Origin: Abelmoschus esculentus
Lineage: Eukaryota; Streptophyta; Magnoliopsida; Malvales; Malvaceae
Direction of reading: 5' to 3'
DNA length: 64,000 bases
Assembly (NCBI GenBank): GCA_035048815.1
Contig: JAUCBN010000006.1
Span: 18,863,001-18,927,000 of the forward strand
Positions 12,593 to 25,904 of the stretch are shown in pieces. Under the pieces are notes generated by a model. The model searched no databases and was not told the DNA's origin. It saw nothing but the letters and a program-made list of their open reading frames with translations. The position numbers and the translations under genes were made by a program. Each line of letters starts with the position of its first letter. The first letter of the stretch is position 1.

Positions 12593-12602
12593 CCTATATA
12601 TG
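12593..12602 (+). promoter_or_regulatory. Candidate TATA box of the SLAH3-like gene
   Basis: CCTATATATG lies upstream of a pyrimidine-rich leader and about 170 bp before the end of the untranslated first exon (donor GAG/GTTAGA near 12768). Position and sequence fit a plant TATA element. The transcription start is not proven. Confidence 0.4.
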
Positions 12603-12661
12603 CTTGTTTTCTGATATTTTTCCATGTTACTCTCTTTGTAGCTTCCTATTTCAACCATTTA

Positions 12662-12685
12662 TTCTTCTTCTTCTTCTTCTTCTTT
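12662..12685 (+). repeat. (TTC)n microsatellite in the SLAH3 leader
   Basis: About eight TTC units lie in the presumed 5' untranslated exon. Such CT-rich leader tracts are common in plants and often length-polymorphic. Confidence 0.8.
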
Positions 12686-12983
12686 CAGTATCGTTCTCAT
12701 TTCCTCTAGATCTCTCCAGGGTTCATAAGATTGCTGCAGGAGTTTCTGATTTTCCAGAACTTTTTGAGGTTAGAATTTGTCTATTTATTTTCTGTATGTT
12801 TCAGCAGTGTTTATGGATCTCTTTCTTGATATAACTTGCAATTAAGCTTATTTAAATGTCTGTAACTGTAGCCAATGCATCATAATTTTATGATCTGAAA
12901 CTCTTTGATTGTCTGTAACTGTTGTTGATGAATAATATGGTCGATTTTTTCGAAATGAAACCATCAGGTGCAGGCGTTTCTAG

Positions 12984-15177
12984 ATGGAGCGTAGAGAGAA
13001 TCAGGTTTCCATAGAGTTGCAGGAATCGGATGAAGTCGAACCGGTCCCTGCGCTGTTCAAGCTTATAACATCCAACGAAGTGGCTGGTTTTGATAGCATC
13101 ATTGTGAGTTACACTTGCAACTTCTGGTGGTTGATCTATGTTTCATGTGTTGTAAATGTTTGCATATGTTGTCTTGTTTTGTTTGGTGTCGATATGACCA
13201 TGTAATGTTGTTTGGGTAGCAGGAAAGTGAAACGCCTGTTTCCTCGAACCCGATCAATACCTGTCAACCTAATGGTCATCAGAGGAAGATTTCGATTTCA
13301 ATCAGCATGCCCTCTTCTCCTACAGGAGATAGCTCTGCAGGCACCAAGAGTGTTTTAGATGTTGAAGACAATGGCAAAATTTTCAAAGATTCTTTGTCGG
13401 CCGAGGTTCCCAGTAAAGCGAAGCCGAAAGGAGTCAAGTTTCTGTCTCAGCCAATGCCAAAAGGATCGGTCCTTGAGGAAACTGTTAATGTTAGAAACAT
13501 CAATCAACATCCCAACATTAAAAAGCTCAAGGACAAGAGGTTCAATTCTTTCAAAACATGGTCCGGTAAACTTGAAAGACAGATATCGAATTTACGTGGA
13601 AGGCAGTCGGAAAGTGAACTGGAAGAAGACTCTGCACGAAACTCAGAGCGTGATCCATTACCTGTGGACCGATACTTTGATGCACTGGAAGGACCAGAGT
13701 TGGAGACCTTAAGAGTATGTTCTCACCTTCCCAATCCTTAATCCTATTTTTTTTTTTTTTTTTATCATCCTGTGCTGAACTTGAATACATGTCCTGTTTG
13801 AAGAATCTGAGACTATTTTGTTCGACAGGCTTCGGAGGAGATTGTGCTTCCAGATGACAAGACTTGGCCTTTCCTTCTTAGGTATCCAATCTCTTCATTT
13901 GGTATATGTTTGGGAGTTAGCAGTCAAGCTGTTATGTGGAAAGCCCTGGCCACTGCTCCCTCTACAAAATTCCTTCACATAAGCCCGACTGTAAATCTCA
14001 TCCTATGGTGGATATCTATTGCTCTAGTAGCTGCTGTTTCTTCCATCTACCTTACCAAAGTGGTTTTCTACTTCGAAGCTGTTCGCCGTGAGTATTACCA
14101 TCCAATACGAGTCAACTTCTTCTTTGCTCCTTGGATATCTCTTCTATTCTTAGCTCTTGGACTTCCACCTTCTGTTTCCACAACCCTGCCAGTAGCTCTA
14201 TGGTATGTTCTCATGACACCATTCCTCTTTCTGGAGCTTAAAATCTATGGACAGTGGATGTCGGGCGGTCAACGGAGGCTTTCCAAGGTGGCTAATCCTA
14301 CAAACCATCTCTCTGTCGTTGGGAACTTTATTGGGGCACTGTTGGGTGCATCAACGGGGCTTAAAGAAGGGCCTATATTCTTCTTTGCAGTAGGATTGGC
14401 TCATTATACTGTCCTTTTTGTAACCCTTTACCAGAGACTTCCAACAAATGAGACACTCCCCAAAGATCTCCATCCTGTATTCTTTCTGTTCGTTGCAGCA
14501 CCAAGCGTTGCTTCGATGGCATGGGCCAATATCCAAGGCTCCTTCGATTACGGATCACGAATTGCTTACTTCATTGCCCTCTTCCTCTATGTCTCACTGG
14601 TAAGTTGGCAGCTTTGTTGATTTAACTTCGCACTTGTTGGCTGCATGCTTAATAAAAGCTAAACTACTATGTCTGTACCATGTTGTGCAGGCAGTTCGGG
14701 TTAATTTTTTCCGAGGATTCAAGTGAGTGCAGTGCAGTACTATCCCTGACTTACACAGGCATTTTTAGGTAGCTTGATTCTGATTTATCTTCTATTTACA
14801 GGTTCTCGTTAGCTTGGTGGGCGTATACGTTCCCGATGACCGGCGCTGCGATTGCAACGATGAGATATTCAAGTGCAGTCACAAATGTCCTAACTCAGAC
14901 TCTTTCTGTCATTCTCTCTGTTGCTGCCACACTGACTGTAACAGCTCTGCTTGTAACGACTATATTGCACGCCTTTGTCCTACGAGACCTCTTCCCCAAC
15001 GACATTGCCATTGCTATTAGCGACAGAAAACCGAAACCTCAAAACAAGTGGTTCAATCTTATAAGACATGGCAGCTCAGAGCATGACATTGAAACTTTCT
15101 TGAAATTTGCAAATTCTGACGGCAAGGACATAGAAGCAGCACTAAAAATTCCCACTCCAGAAGCTACTCGAGTCTAG
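12984..15177 (+). CDS. SLAH3: S-type (slow) anion channel, SLAC1 homologue SLAH3-like
   Basis: Plasma-membrane channel of the SLAC/TehA family that carries nitrate and chloride out of the cell and is switched on by kinases. Inferred exons: 12984-13103, 13223-13714, 13829-14599, 14691-14722 and 14802-15177, about 596 aa. That is close to Arabidopsis SLAH3 and longer than SLAC1. The first roughly 200 residues are a hydrophilic N-terminus rich in Ser, Lys and Arg (MERRENQVSIELQES). The ten-helix channel begins near LPDDKTWPFLLRYPI and includes FGICLGVSSQAVMWK, GQWMSGGQRRLSKVANPTNH and SLAWWAYTFPMTGAA. The start ATG is the first in its exon and follows an untranslated leader exon. The acceptor of exon 2 could shift by 3 nt (TAG/CAG). 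The frame is intact. Assignment to SLAH3 rather than SLAH2 is by overall resemblance only. Confidence 0.93.
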
Positions 15178-15987
15178 AAACTCCATGCATGTCTGGTTCT
15201 TGCCAGGTTGGTTTTTGTTTTAGGAATCTTGAGCACTCAGACATGTGAGGAACGTCCAACTTTGGAGTTTTAAAGGTTTCCAGTGATCATGTGTGGCGTT
15301 GAATCTTCATTAGTTGTAAATTGCAGTGTGCAGGAGACAGATTGATATAATAATAAATAAGTTCTTGTGAGAAATCATTTTTAACTTTGAGCACTAGGAA
15401 GTACTTGTACTGGATACGTACATATATCCGATAATCGTACTCGAATTTAAATAACATAGTAAAGATGTACTATACCAATAACTACTGATTAAAATAAAAT
15501 ATACTTCAACAAATCATTCTCACAGCCTCATTCATTGAACATCCTCTCAGTAGATACGAAGCTAGAATAAAAAATATAAAATATTTTTTAATTAGTTACG
15601 ATAATTATAAATAATATCTATTTTAAAATATATTCTCAACCATTATATAATAATCATTTAATTATTATTCTCAAGGGTTAATCCAAGTTCGCCACGACGT
15701 CGTATGCTCCTTGACAATAACAACTTACCAAATTCTCAACTGTTTTGAAAGTGGAGATGAATAATAAGGAAAAACACTTCCTTTAGTCCATACTATAAGT
15801 TTTGTCGATACAAACTAAGCTGCCTTCATTCTTCCTTCCGCCTCCTTTGTTTTCAGCTTCCTCTAAATTTAGCGGCGATTTCTCCAACCCTCGATTTCTT
15901 CCTTTAAAATATCAGCCAAAACAAACCCCCATCGGCCCTCACCTTCCTCCCCCGTCACTCGCTTTCAGTCCCTCTCTCGTTTTTGCA
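15178..15987. other. Short spacer between SLAH3 and PKP2
   Basis: Contains the SLAH3 3' UTR (candidate poly(A) signal AATAATAAATAA near 15345-15360), a copy of the SINE-like repeat at about 15580-15680, and the PKP2 promoter and leader. The two genes run in the same direction with only 810 bp between coding regions. Confidence 0.6.
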
Positions 15988-18900
15988 ATGGCTCAAGTGG
16001 TAGCCAATAGAGCCATCCACGCTAAGTTCTTGGGCAAGGGATCTGGGTCCCTTCAAGAGCGAGCAGAGAAGCTTAAGCCTACGAACTTCGGTTCAAAAGT
16101 ATTGGCACCTGACGCGAAGAAGAGCAAGACAATCGTCCTTAGGAGGAACTCTAAGATTACTGCGAAGAGAGCCACGCGTGATGACCCCGATGTTATTCCC
16201 GTTTCACCCGAGGATGTACCCAAGGTTTGTGCCGCTTTTAACCTTTGATCCTCGTTTTCCTTTGTGTTTGGTTGCCGGAGACGAATGCGAAAAGAAAAAA
16301 AAGTAAGAAAAAATAAATCGAATCGACTTTTCTAGATCATAGTTGGTAGTATTTTTTTGATTTATTCAGAAGTTGAGCAAACGCATGGAGTTATAAGTGG
16401 AGTGGTAGTATTATCATGGAGCGGGTCAATTTGAACATGGTTCTGTTTGGTTTGTTAAGATGCATTATCCTATTAGTGAAATTTGCAAACTCCATTGAAA
16501 GAAATGTTTTTATTTCTTCTAAAAATTGAAACTTTTTTGACAGCCATGTGCTATAAACGAGAAAGTTTAGGACTCGGTCAAAATTTCCAGTGAGATTACA
16601 AGCCAGTTTTGGTGCAGCGTTGCTTGTTTTTGTGCTAAAGAAATTATCCAAAGAATAATAACGTGAAAGACGAATTATAGGAGCATGGTTACACGTACTT
16701 CACTTTAAGTTCAAGTTTTTCTGCTTGTTGACACTGGTATAGGATGAGGCAAAGGCAATTGCTTATTGGATGACATAATCAGTATGCTTTTAATTGTTGT
16801 TATATATAATCAAATAATTTATCATGGACAGTTGCCTATAGAAAATAGCTAAAAATCATTGCTTGTAACTTTTCTTACCATATTGTTTCTTTCTTTAGAG
16901 GGAGGAGCAATATGAGCAGCTAAGGGGGATTCAGCAAGTAGTAGATGCATCAGTGGGTATGTGGTCCAAGCCTATTGTTAGACGTAAAACAAAGATTGTT
17001 TGCACTATTGGTCCTTCAACAAACACACGGGAAATGATATGGAAATTGGCTGAGGCTGGAATGAATGTTGCTCGTTTGAATATGTCTCATGGAGACCATG
17101 CATCACATCAGAAAGTTATTGATTTAGTCAAGGAATATAATGCACATTCCAAAGACAACACTATTGCAATCATGCTTGACACCAAGGCAGGTTCCCTCAA
17201 TTTCATTATCTTTTTACTGTATAAAAGCTGTTATGCCAGGTTGCTTAAGTCGACAATTTTGGTGGTGTGGGAGTTAGACATCAGAGGACTTTTCTTTTGC
17301 AAAATTATTGACAGGATTTTGTCATCGTAGACAGTGCCTTTATCATAAACCTATATGATTGTGCCAATTTTTTTCTTGGATTCTGCATACAGGTTTTGGT
17401 TATGGTCATGCTGGCACTCTATTTTGGAGTAAGACCAGCAAGTATGTACAAGTTACAGTATGTTAGTCAGTATCTGGTTTGGAAATTTAACGAGAGAGCA
17501 TGCCATATACATATATGTGTACACGTGTGCATATAATTTTGTCTTCATTCATTTGATTTTCTTGTAAGGTTATGAGCCCTTAAATTTGTTGGACAGTGTG
17601 TTGTAGGCAACAATAGTATAACTGATAGTGCACAATTTTCTTCTGATAGTTCTATCTTCTATCATTTCATTTATTGTGTTCTTATAAGTACTTGGTTTTG
17701 TTAATAGGGCCCTGAGGTTAGGAGTGGTGACTTGCCCCAACCAATTACATTAACAACGGGGCAGGAATTTACTTTTACAATTAGGAGAGGAGTTGGGACG
17801 CTGGATTGTGTCAGTGTCAACTATGATGATTTTGTTAATGACGTAGAAGTCGGCGACATGCTTCTTGTTGATGGTATGCTTCCTTGAGCTTCAACAAACT
17901 GCAAAAGTATGCAGGTTTTGTTAAATTTAATGTTTTATATGTTTGCTAATCATGCCCCCCATTCCAACACCAGCAACCGGCATGCATGTTTTCATACCAA
18001 ACTTTTCAAGTAAAATGATGCTCAGTTCTAGAGTTATTACTCATTGTTGCCCTTTAGTCTGAAATTTGATATGCTTTTACTGCTGTGATTCAATTATCAA
18101 GAGTCTAAGACTGCAAATATGTAACCTGATCTAGGAGAGCATTGTCTGAAGAAAGAATTTGATGATCTAGAAATTAACTAAAAGGTTTTTACATTGTCTG
18201 CCATGTTCTTGATTTAGCTATGGGTTCGCTGATGCTGTTGCCAGGGTTGTCTTCTACATAAACATAAACATCAGAAGTGAACAAGATTTTTTTATTATAG
18301 TACAAAAGCCTATACGAATTCACTCCTTTCCTTACTGGGCCTTTATCTAAATCACAAATGAAATCTTTAGCATTATAGAGAAATTTTGTTGATTCTATTG
18401 ACTTAAGCTGGTTCAGAGCAAAAGTACCATGTGGTATAGAATCATATTCATGTTTCAAGGCTAATGTGCATCCTCTCATTGTCAAACAAGAGTTCAGTGT
18501 GCTAAATACTCTGAACTTGATCACGAACACAGAACAGTAGAAATTCTCCGTTGACTTTTTTTTCTTTTCATTTTGTTGGTTACATGTTCCTCTGCCTGCT
18601 GATTCATGATGTAGGTGGTATGATGTCCTTGGTAGTGAAGTCTAAGACAGAAGATTCAGTGAAGTGTGAAGTAGTTGATGGTGGTGAGCTTAAGTCTAGG
18701 CGGCATTTAAATGTCCGAGGAAAAAGTGCTACATTGCCTTCTATTACAGGTTGGTCCTTGAATTTTAATTGTTGTAATTTATATTACTTTGTAGTTTTCA
18801 AATTTCCTCTTCTTCTTTCTCCCTCTACTCCCACTCTTTCTATATAGAGTTGAGAATGAGTGTTGGGTAATTCATTTCAGTTGGTTTATTGCAGAAAAGG

Positions 18901-21337
18901 ACTGGGATGACATAAAATTTGGAGTAGACAATAAAGTTGACTTTTATGCTGTTTCCTTTGTTAAAGATGCTGAAGTGGTTCATGAGTTGAAGAATTATTT
19001 GCAGAGTAATTTTTTTTTATCTTATAGTTTTCTTTAATGAAATAATAACTGTGGCTTTGGTATATGCTTTAAATTCTCTTCTACTAATGTCTTTTTTCCT
19101 TTGCTTTTGTCAGTTTGTGATGCAGATATTCATGTTATTGTTAAAATTGAAAGTGCTGATTCTATTCCAAATTTGCATTCGATTATAACAGCATCTGATG
19201 GGGTGACCACTTTTTTTTATTGAATCCTTAATGCAGCTAAATTTTAGGTTTATATTTTATGCATATGAAGGTGTAGATAGTTTTCTGGTTATTTCTTACA
19301 TTCAGCTGTCTTTGCTGAAGAAAAATATTTTCAAAATTTTAAGGAAATTGGTGATAAAATGTTACGAGTTTTTTTTCCTCCAAATATTATCCTCTTTGAT
19401 GTGTAGAAAGTAATTCTTGTTCTCTTATTTTAGGCAATGGTTGCTAGAGGAGATCTTGGTGCAGAGCTTCCAATCGAGGAGGTTCCTCTTTTGCAGGTTG
19501 CTTTAGTTTTTCATTTAATATTAAAAGATAATTCATCAAACACACTTTATTTGCTAGTAAAGAAATTAAATTTATTTATTTAGCCATTCTGAATTCTAGT
19601 TGGTGTAAAATGTAGGAAGAGATAATTAGAACATGCCGAAGCATGGGGAAAGCTGTTATTGTGGCAACCAATATGCTTGAAAGTATGATTGTTCATCCGA
19701 CACCAACCAGAGCAGAGGTTTCTGACATTGCCATTGCTGTTCGTGAGGGTGCTGATGCTGTCATGCTTTCTGGAGAAACAGCTCATGGAAAGTAAGTTAT
19801 TTAAGTGTTTACTTGGGATTCTAAAATTTCATTTGACACATTCCTTTTTGTATTTCCGCTTTTCCTTATATGTCAATCTCCCCTTGTTAATTTTTCTAGT
19901 AAAAGTTGGTTTCATTTTGTATTATGCTAATAATAATGATCTATATTTGAGTAACTGTTTGTATAGAAACTTTCCTTGACGTAATCTGGAAGGTTTATAT
20001 GGATATTTTTGGATCCTAGTTGCAGTTAGAAAAATATAGGCCTTTTTTGTACTTAAATCAACCTACTAAAACTCTTTGGGACATAAAACTGGAATGTCAT
20101 ATGTGCTACCTTGCTGTATGTTTGCTCTTGAGTGGGTAATTGTATGAACAATGTGCAAATTACACTACCTAAGTGCACTTTAGTAAATAGAGTTAACTTT
20201 CTTGCAGGTTCCCATTGAAAGCTGTTAAAGTGATGCATACAGTTGCACTACGGACTGAAGCAACAATATCTGGTGGTGGAATGCCACTTAATCTTGGTCA
20301 AGCTTTCAAGGTCATTTAACACGTTATATGTACCTTCCCGATTCCATATGCTTTAAGCCTTTTTCCCCCCTTCATTTCTTGGTCAATCATAATGCTATAT
20401 TTTTCTTCGTTAACAATCAATTCTGACAGCAGTTCCTTCTCTGTAGAACCATATGAGTGAGATGTTTGCATATCATGCAACAATGATGTCAAATACTCTT
20501 GGGATCTCTACTGTTGTCTTCACTAGAACTGGTTTCATGGCCATATTACTTAGCCATTATCGTCCGTGTGGCACTATCTTTGCCTTCACTAATGAGTGAG
20601 TTTGACCTGCTCATGAATCTCAAAATGTTTACTGTATAGTTCCTGAGTCTCAGTTCTTTCTCCACTCAACTGTCTTATTCCTCCTCTGCCATGGCATACT
20701 AATGATCTACCCCATTTGAGGCTGGCTTGATGAATCTATTAATTCCAAGTGGGATAATATCTATGAATTCAGAAGTGCAACATTTTGCCAAGTGGGATAA
20801 TGTCAATGTGAGGATTCAACAATTTTTGACCTTTTGATCTTGAAAGTTTGACTATGACTTTATTGGTCATGCAGGAAAAGTATACAACAACGATTAGCTT
20901 TATATCAAGGAGTATGTCCCATATACATGGAGTTCTCAAATGATGCTGAGGACACGTTTAAAAATGCTTTAGCTTTGTTGCAGGTAAGTTTCACCAGAGT
21001 ATTCATTACGAAGGTTCCCTTTAATTGGCTGGTAACTGTAGACTAGTTGTTCATGCATCAGTCAACAGTTATTTCAGGCAACTCATCTGTAAATATCACG
21101 AGTCCTAAACTTCAGTATACTTTGGAGTTTGGTTCATTTGATTACACATTTTTCTTGCAAAAAGATTATTTTTGAATTTTGATATCGCATTCTAGAACTA
21201 GTGTGTGTTAAGGAATGGTTGATGTACAGAAACAAGGAATGGTGAAGGAAGGAGAAGAGGTGGCTCTTGTTCAGAGTGGCAGGCAGCCCATCTGGCGATT
21301 CCAGTCCACTCACAATATCCAGGTCCGCAAAGTGTAG
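15988..21337 (+). CDS. PKP2: Plastidial pyruvate kinase, beta-type PKP2
   Basis: Converts PEP and ADP to pyruvate and ATP in plastids, feeding fatty-acid synthesis. In Arabidopsis, PKP2 partners the alpha subunit PKP1. Inferred exons: 15988-16224, 16899-17186, 17708-17873, 18615-18749, 18895-19005, 19114-19202, 19434-19496, 19616-19791, 20208-20310, 20447-20595, 20875-20983 and 21230-21337. These sum to 1734 nt, 577 aa, against 579 in Arabidopsis. A transit peptide (about 60-75 residues, MAQVVANRAIHAKF) is followed by the A-domain (NVARLNMSHG, LDTKGPEVRSG), the B-domain, the active-site lysine (VIVKIES), VARGDLGAELP, MLSGETAHGKFP and a complete C-domain ending HNIQVRKV. The frame is open upstream of 15988 but has no ATG there. 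The second intron appears to be GC-AG. Canonical K+-dependent residues are present. Confidence 0.96.
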
Positions 21338-23177
21338 GTCTTTCAAAGAGAACCCGTTTAACTGAATTATATTCTTCATGCTTATTTATAGTTCCAAATG
21401 GTCACAGAGAAGAGTATTCGGTTTAGGCTTTGTAACTGCTTCACATTTCATGTTATTCATAGGATCTATGCTGTTGCTGTGTATGTCTTGTTCTTTTGTT
21501 TGCCCCAGATTTCTTGGCATACGGGATTATTTTTCCTTTTCAAATTCCCCCGTAAACATGGTAGTTTTAGACTATTCTAATTTTGGCATGAAAAAATATT
21601 AGGTAGGCAGGGTGATATACCAGAGAAATTATTCTATGGACCGGTTACACCACATCCATGTCCTTATTTATTAAAAATTAACCAACTATTTTTTTTTATA
21701 TTTTCCATGTATCTTTCCAAGAGTGAATCTTCACTTTTTTATTGCCATGTAAATAAGTAGTGGGTGGTTAGATAGAGTTTAATTAAGAAGAAAAAGTGAC
21801 ATGGAAAATAAAAAATAGTTGGTTAATTTTTATTGGATAAGAAACATGAATAACATAGTGAAACCGGTCCATAGAATAATTTCTCGATATATTGACCTTG
21901 ATTCTGTTGTAAAAATGAATGGGTAAAAGTTTGTCATATTTTGTCAAATATGACATCAACATTTGTTAAGGAATTTAATGTTTTAGTAACTAAAATAAAA
22001 AAAAAAAAAAAAAGTGTATAGGTTTCTAAAATGTTAAACATTAACCAAGTTAAGGGTTTAATGCTTGAGGGACCAAAATAAGAAAATATTTTTGGTGACT
22101 AAAATGTTAGTACCCTAAAAGTTAAAGTAACCAAGTTGGTAATTTAACCTTTAGAAATTGTACGTTGTATTGTTTTAGAAAATATCATTTTCTAATTAAG
22201 GCTCAACTATAAAATAGATATTTAAACTTTGTTTTTTTATAATAGGTGTTTAGAGTATTTTCGCCTATAATAGATGTCTAGTATTTTATTCTGGTCTGTT
22301 TTAAAGTCAATTTATATAAAAAAAAAAAATCATTACTAAATTATAATTTGACATGTGATTTTTATTTTAAGTTTTAATAGTAAACTAAAACGAAATAAAT
22401 TGAAAATATTCTAAAATTATAAAATAATCTCAAAATTTTAAATATCAAAATTGGCGTTATTATCATCGTTAATAATTTGGTTGGACTCTATTGATATTAT
22501 CGACAAAATCATTACTTATTTTCTTTAATTATTTATTGTCAATAACTAATGATGTATGTGTTAATAGAACGTTGGACTATGCTAACCGTTTGACATTCAA
22601 CTAATATATTTTTTATCGATTATCAGTTTTAAATGGTTGAAAATTGATAGAACACTATGACGACAACGACGACAATAATAAAATTGGGTGAGATTATCAA
22701 ATACAACATTGATTTTAAGATTTAAAATTTTAATTTGTAATTTTTAAAGACTTTCAAAAAAAATTATATTTATTTAAAAATATTATTTTTTTTCAATTAT
22801 TTGAGAAAAATTAAAATAAATTACACATGTAAAACATAAATTTTGGTGTTGATTTTTTTAAGTTTATTACCTTAAAAAATAATAAAATAAAATTTTAGGA
22901 AAAAATATTAAGTTTTTATTTCAATTAAAAATATTTTGGAAATCTATTTTATAGTTAAAAATTAAGAACAAAAAGGAGTTCCCTAATCTCTAACCCAACG
23001 GTACATACACGAAGAAGATAATGGGCATGGAGTTTTAGTTTACAGTAGAAATCATTTTTTCCAGTTCAACTTCCAATCATTATCTTCCTGAAAAACTCCA
23101 TTTTTATCCATTTTCATCAAATTATCAAACAAAAAAATACTTAAATAGGAAGGATTAACAACTAAAACCAGGAAAAA
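21338..23177. other. Intergenic region with a palindromic MITE
   Basis: After the PKP2 3' end there is one clear MITE (about 21619-21893), then AT-rich sequence with homopolymer runs and no convincing coding exon. The last 150 bp should hold the promoter and leader of the DUF3143 gene. Confidence 0.6.
21619..21893. mobile_element. Palindromic MITE (GAGAAATTATTCTATGGACC ends)
   Basis: GAGAAATTATTCTATGGACC at the left end returns inverted at 21866-21888. The inverted arms continue with mismatches for roughly 100 bp through ATTAACCAACTATTTTTT. There is no coding capacity. The ends resemble those of the elements near 53840-54095 and 60385-60590. Confidence 0.75.
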
Positions 23178-24788
23178 ATGTCTGCTTTCCATGTCTCAAA
23201 GTTAATCATTACTACGCATGCCTCAACAACTCATCCGAAATTCCCCTATTTTCCTCTCTTCCAAAAATCCCTATCGTTTCCCAACTCTGTTTCTCAATCT
23301 CAAAGGAAAATCGCAACCTTTGTTTCTTCGAAATCATCGGAAGCAGGGGAGTTGCCGACGGAAGAAGATGAGTGGCTCAGCAAGCTCCCGGATAAGAACA
23401 AGCCCCTTTACTCTCACAGCTTGCCTTGCATTGAAGCATGGCTTAGGAACTTAAGGTTTTATCAGAGCAAAGAGGACCGTGCTGTTTGGTTGGTTGAAAA
23501 ACATGATTGGCATGCCCAGTTATCTCTTGATGTCACCGATCTTTATATAAGGTAAACCCAGTTTTTATTTTACAGCCATTATTTCTTGGTGTGTTCTATT
23601 TCGTTTGATTCGAGATGGGTGTCTGTATTTAGATTGATTGTTAATTGGTATTTATTTTGCTAAATTACCTAAAAAATGAAGAAAATTCATCAGTACAATT
23701 GAATTGCTTAAGGCAACAGAGTACTGCATTAGCTCAGAAAGACGTTCCTCTGGGTTTTGTAGGCAATGCTGCTGCTGTTTGTTGGCATAGTTTCTGTATC
23801 CTTTTCGCTAATGGCTGATGTTGTTTAATTTCTATTCTGGAGCAAACATTCTGTGGTTTCTACTGATTAACATAAGCTGGCATATGAGATTCTAAATTGT
23901 AGTTATTGCAGCCATGTATACACTGAAACGATTCGGTTAAACATTGTTCTGATTAATGTGAAATACTAGCAATAGGGGTTGAAAATTGTAAACTTTAGTG
24001 GACTTGGCAAAGTTCCATTGAGTTGAAAAAAATGGCATTCAAAAGCCGAAACGATTCAGGGTAGGGAGAAAGTTGGGAAGGTTTGGTCTTGTCCACCTTC
24101 TACAAGCGTTACCAGGTTTGGTGATCACAATCTTTGGTGCAAGGATGCAGGCTATGCTTCTCGATTGCAAATCCATCTTAGAGTTGGAGTTATGAAGCGA
24201 AAACCATGAATGCTATCTACCGTGTTTACTGTTATTTTCTTCACAATTTCTCATTTTAGCTTAAATTAAGAGAGCGAGATAGAAGTCCCGAAACGAAGAG
24301 ACAAGAAGATATGCTGGAAAAATGATGCTATTAGTTAAAGAGAATGAGCAGAAGATTTTGGATGTTAATTATAGGAAGTTTTTAGAGGAGACTTAGTTTT
24401 CTCCAGAGACCTTGGCAAAAATCTGGTTCTTTTTTCTGGTGTACCTTTGGTTCTTAGGTTGGATCAAGCCACATCTTCCTCTGAGACAATCTGGTTCAAA
24501 CTTATTCCATTTGATTGCTTGGTGATCTCGGTGTAATTTAATTAAATGCCTACTACATATGAGAGGGAAAATCCAAAGGGAAATGAATAAAAATAAGTGA
24601 AAAGTGTTGTACATCATTCTTCTAAAAAAAATCCGAATTTTTATCTGTTATTTGGCTTAGAAGATTGTATCATACGCTTCAGGTACTTGAAGAGTGGACC
24701 TGGGAATCTTGAAAGAGATGTCGAAAGGCGATTCAGTTATGCATTGAGTAGAGAGGATATCGAAAATGCAATACTTGGAGGACCATAA
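23178..24788 (+). CDS. DUF3143 plastid protein of cyanobacterial ancestry
   Basis: Two exons, 23178-23551 and 24683-24788, encode 159 aa. The first 50 or so residues are Ser-rich and basic, as in a chloroplast transit peptide. The rest matches the DUF3143 pattern known from cyanobacteria and plants: PLYSHSLPCIEAWLRNLRF, then WHAQLSLDVTDLYIRYL, RRFSYALSREDIENAI and a final LGGP. The function of the family is not established. The splice (AAG/GTAAAC to TTCAG/GTACTT) restores YIRYLKSG. The 1.1 kb intron shows no clear second gene. It lies alone between PKP2 and the convergent PP2C. Confidence 0.85.
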
Positions 24789-25904
24789 AGACCTTTGGTT
24801 AGTTCCTCTTCATGTATAACTTTCAATCAAGCATTTGCATAGTGTTTATCAGTTACTTCATCCACTTCCTGAACTTTGAAGATATCATAGTTCTGCAAAT
24901 TTGAAATCTTATGCCTTTCTCTCGTCTTGCTGCAGTGACGATCTCGTCTTAGTCTCTCTTAGACTGAGCTAAACAAGTTATGGGCATTTTTTCCCGTTAA
25001 TTATCATGGATTTCAGTTAGAAAGATACATGGTCCCTTGATGTTATGATGCTTGTTTTCCTATTTTCCAAGTTATATGTTTTAGTTCTGCTTTGTGATAA
25101 TTCCAGCAAGCATACAGTACAGAGAGTCATCTGTTCCGAAACAACTCGAGCAATATTTTATTGCTACTCTGTTTTTCTTTACAATGCTTCCCCATTCAGA
25201 AACTTGAGTTGAAACTGAACAGTTTAGGAATGCATTTTCTGAATTATCCGAGTTAGGGGTATTTAAAACCGGTTCAATGGGTATCCAAGTGCCCAAATAA
25301 GTTTTATATCACCACTATATTACTATTATTATTATATTTTATCCTCTTTTTATTTTTAACTTGTATTATGAGCTATTAAGTCGTCGGAGACGTCTGAACT
25401 TTTCAAAAGTAATATTTCAAAAATAATATCAAACTGGCTGTCTCGAGAATGACATGTAGTACTGATTTGTGATCAACGATCACATTGTAATGGTCTTTAC
25501 TCTTTAGGGTCACTGTAACCACATCCACAATAAACATTGCAACCACAACTATTGGCACCCCTGTAATGGCATGTTGGTCTGGTCTGGTGAAATCTGGTAT
25601 GGATTTCAGAACTTTACCCTCTTTAAATATATATTAAATTATTATTATTTGAATAAAATAATCTCATGAGTCACAAATCAAACCCAGTAAACTAAAAGTG
25701 AGCATTCAATCGAGTAAACTTCATAAATATATATAGGACGTTAGGTCCATGTATTACACACCAGAGAGAACTAAGAAACCAAAAAAACAAAAATGAACAA
25801 ATTGGGTCTTGATATAATTAAAGTAATGCACATTGGCCATTAAGCCGCATGCAGCTTCTGAAATGCCAATATCATGAAATGACAAACCATATAAACACCG
25901 TTGG
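24789..25904. other. Convergent spacer between DUF3143 and PP2C genes
   Basis: Holds the 3' UTRs of both neighbours. A short stretch near 25260-25290 (TTTAAAACCGGTTCAATGGG) looks like a transposon end, but no partner was found. No other feature seen. Confidence 0.5.

Noticed and set aside
12508..12834. 108-codon plus-strand ORF
   Set aside because: Low-complexity Phe/Leu translation of the pyrimidine-rich SLAH3 leader; it crosses a likely splice donor.
15802..15987. Upstream in-frame extension of PKP2
   Set aside because: The frame is open but starts at TTG, with no ATG before 15988. MAQVV at 15988 matches the conserved start of PKP2 proteins.
18189..18530. 113-codon minus-strand ORF
   Set aside because: Lies inside a PKP2 intron, antisense, with no recognisable family.
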